A stretch of DNA of 6,102 nt from an uncultured Pseudomonadales bacterium (GTDB lineage: Bacteria; Pseudomonadota; Gammaproteobacteria; Pseudomonadales; Pseudohongiellaceae). The DNA is taken from positions 1 through 6,102 of the forward strand of contig CALKDE010000257.1 of assembly GCA_938082955.1 (NCBI GenBank), read 5' to 3'. A program made the position numbers and the translations under genes. The notes beneath the pieces were generated by a model. It made no database searches and was not told the DNA's origin. It saw only the letters and a list, made by a program, of their open reading frames with translations. This document shows positions 5,402 to 6,102 of the stretch, in pieces (position 1 is the first letter of the stretch; every line of letters starts with the position of its first letter).

Positions 5402-5989
5402 TTACTGTGAAGAAATAGCGACGGAATTTTCTTGAAAGCTTCTATAGAATCTCTCGCGAGAAATTTCGTAGTAGACAAATTCCTTAAGCCCGGTGCTTTG
5501 TGAAATCCTAGGGTGGAGAAAATTCTCTTGTCGATCCTCCATTCCCAGTCGCGACATTACTTTTCTGGAACGAGAATTTGCAGGAGCGGTGAAGGCGGCG
5601 ACACGATCCTGCTCTAGAAGTGAAAATGCAAAGTGCAGCGAAGCTGTGGCGGCTTCTGTCGCATAGCCTTCACCCCAATAGGCTTTAGCCAGCCGCCATC
5701 CAACTTCCATGCAACTAGCAACTGGCAGGTCATCTGCCTGATTCAGGCCAACGAGGCCTATAAAGGCGCTGTCACTCTTACGCTGAGCAGCCCAGAATCC
5801 CCAGCCTTTCTCGGCCACTAGATTGTCAAATTTCTTGGCTTGGATGTCGCTTTCTTTACGAGAAAGTAAGCTAGGGAAATAGCGCATCACGTCGGGATCT
5901 GTATTCATGCGAGCAAACTCGGTATAGTCTTCGCTGCGCCACTTGCGCAGCACGATGCGCGCAGTTTCTAGTTTATAGACGTTGCTCAT
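5402..5989 (-). CDS. GNAT family N-acetyltransferase, RimJ/RimL type
   Basis: A 195-residue acetyl-CoA-dependent N-acetyltransferase of the Acetyltransf_3 group. It starts MSNVYKLETARIVLRKW, the standard opening of this group (LxTxRLxLRxW), followed by NTDPDVMRYFPSLLSRKES at about 29-47, a FIGLVGL beta strand at 76-82, MEVGWRLAKAYWGEGYATEA at 94-113 holding the acetyl-CoA pyrophosphate loop (GEGYA), and FTAPANSRSRKVMSRLGM at 133-150 with the conserved Asn-x-x-Ser segment. The C-terminus keeps the HPR element (159-161) seen in close relatives. The acceptor, whether protein, antibiotic or small metabolite, cannot be read from the sequence. ATG at 5989 is chosen from the family N-terminus; the frame stays open to a TTG at 6097, but those 36 extra residues do not resemble the family. 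No clear Shine-Dalgarno is present. It converges on ptsP with 15 bp between stops. Confidence 0.88.
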   Translation of the reverse strand: MSNVYKLETARIVLRKWRSEDYTEFARMNTDPDVMRYFPSLLSRKESDIQAKKFDNLVAEKGWGFWAAQRKSDSAFIGLVGLNQADDLPVASCMEVGWRLAKAYWGEGYATEAATASLHFAFSLLEQDRVAAFTAPANSRSRKVMSRLGMEDRQENFLHPRISQSTGLKEFVYYEISRERFYRSFQENSVAISSQ

Positions 5990-6014
5990 AGCGTTTTTAA
6001 TCAGGTAATGGTGA

Positions 6015-6102
6015 GTGGTGGGGTTTTCTTGGCACTGCCTGAACCTATTCGAAGAAGCCCACCAAGCCGGCATCGAAGCAGCATTCGGCGCTAACAATCA
6101 TT
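6015..6102. other. Right-edge stretch, possible fragment of another gene, strand unresolved
   Basis: Two incomplete readings are open to the edge. On the minus strand a frame from 6101 ends in TAG at 6045-6047 with a tail DAGLVGFFE; it would be the last 18 codons of a gene upstream of the acetyltransferase, 55 bp away. On the plus strand a frame from GTG 6015 or 6018 runs to the edge (LFEEAHQAGIEAAFGANN), with AGGT at 6003-6006 upstream, and would be a gene diverging from the acetyltransferase with only 25 bp between starts. Both have coding-like third positions. I recognise neither. Confidence 0.2.

Noticed and set aside
6027..6044. Sigma54-like promoter at TTGGCAC
   Set aside because: The GG element is present, but no TTGC-type -12 element follows at the required spacing.
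5990..6097. N-terminal extension of the acetyltransferase to TTG 6097
   Set aside because: The 36 extra residues do not resemble the family, whose members begin close to the LETARIVLRKW segment.

Overview
The window reads as chromosomal core sequence from a gammaproteobacterium, probably a marine or environmental lineage in the Pseudomonas/Cellvibrio-like breadth. This is inferred from three things: the pairing rppH-ptsP (RNA pyrophosphohydrolase followed by the nitrogen-PTS Enzyme I), a HAD-IB phosphatase diverging from rppH (an arrangement I recall from Pseudomonas), and protein sequences clearly of gammaproteobacterial type. Base composition looks moderate (by eye, mid to high 40s % GC) and even across the window. 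I see no insertion sequence, phage gene, tRNA, rRNA or CRISPR array.

Layout, left to right. (1) The C-terminal end of a GcvR-like ACT-domain protein (+). (2) Convergent to it, a minus-strand pair: an imelysin-family (peptidase M75-like) lipoprotein downstream of a HAD-IB phosphatase, joined by a one-base TAGTG stop/start overlap. (3) A 257-bp divergent regulatory region (2175-2431) with promoter candidates for both sides, a perfect dyad TTGGC-TT-GCCAA, a 38-codon minus-strand ORF with its own Shine-Dalgarno that overlaps the phosphatase start, and a 12-codon plus-strand leader ORF whose TGA overlaps the GTG start of rppH. (4) rppH, then a 180-bp gap, then ptsP, same strand. (5) Convergent to ptsP, a RimJ/RimL-type GNAT acetyltransferase (-). 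(6) The right edge holds about 60 bp that may be the end, or the start, of a further gene; the strand cannot be settled.

Functionally, rppH starts 5'-end-dependent mRNA decay by removing pyrophosphate from triphosphorylated transcripts. PtsP phosphorylates NPr and through it EIIA-Ntr, linking nitrogen status to potassium, envelope and stress regulation. The imelysin lipoprotein is probably an outer-membrane, periplasm-facing protein of an iron-related family, and the HAD protein is a cytosolic small-molecule phosphatase. All main genes belong to known families. The less ordinary material is in the divergent region, where two very small ORFs sit on the translation starts of the phosphatase and of rppH.
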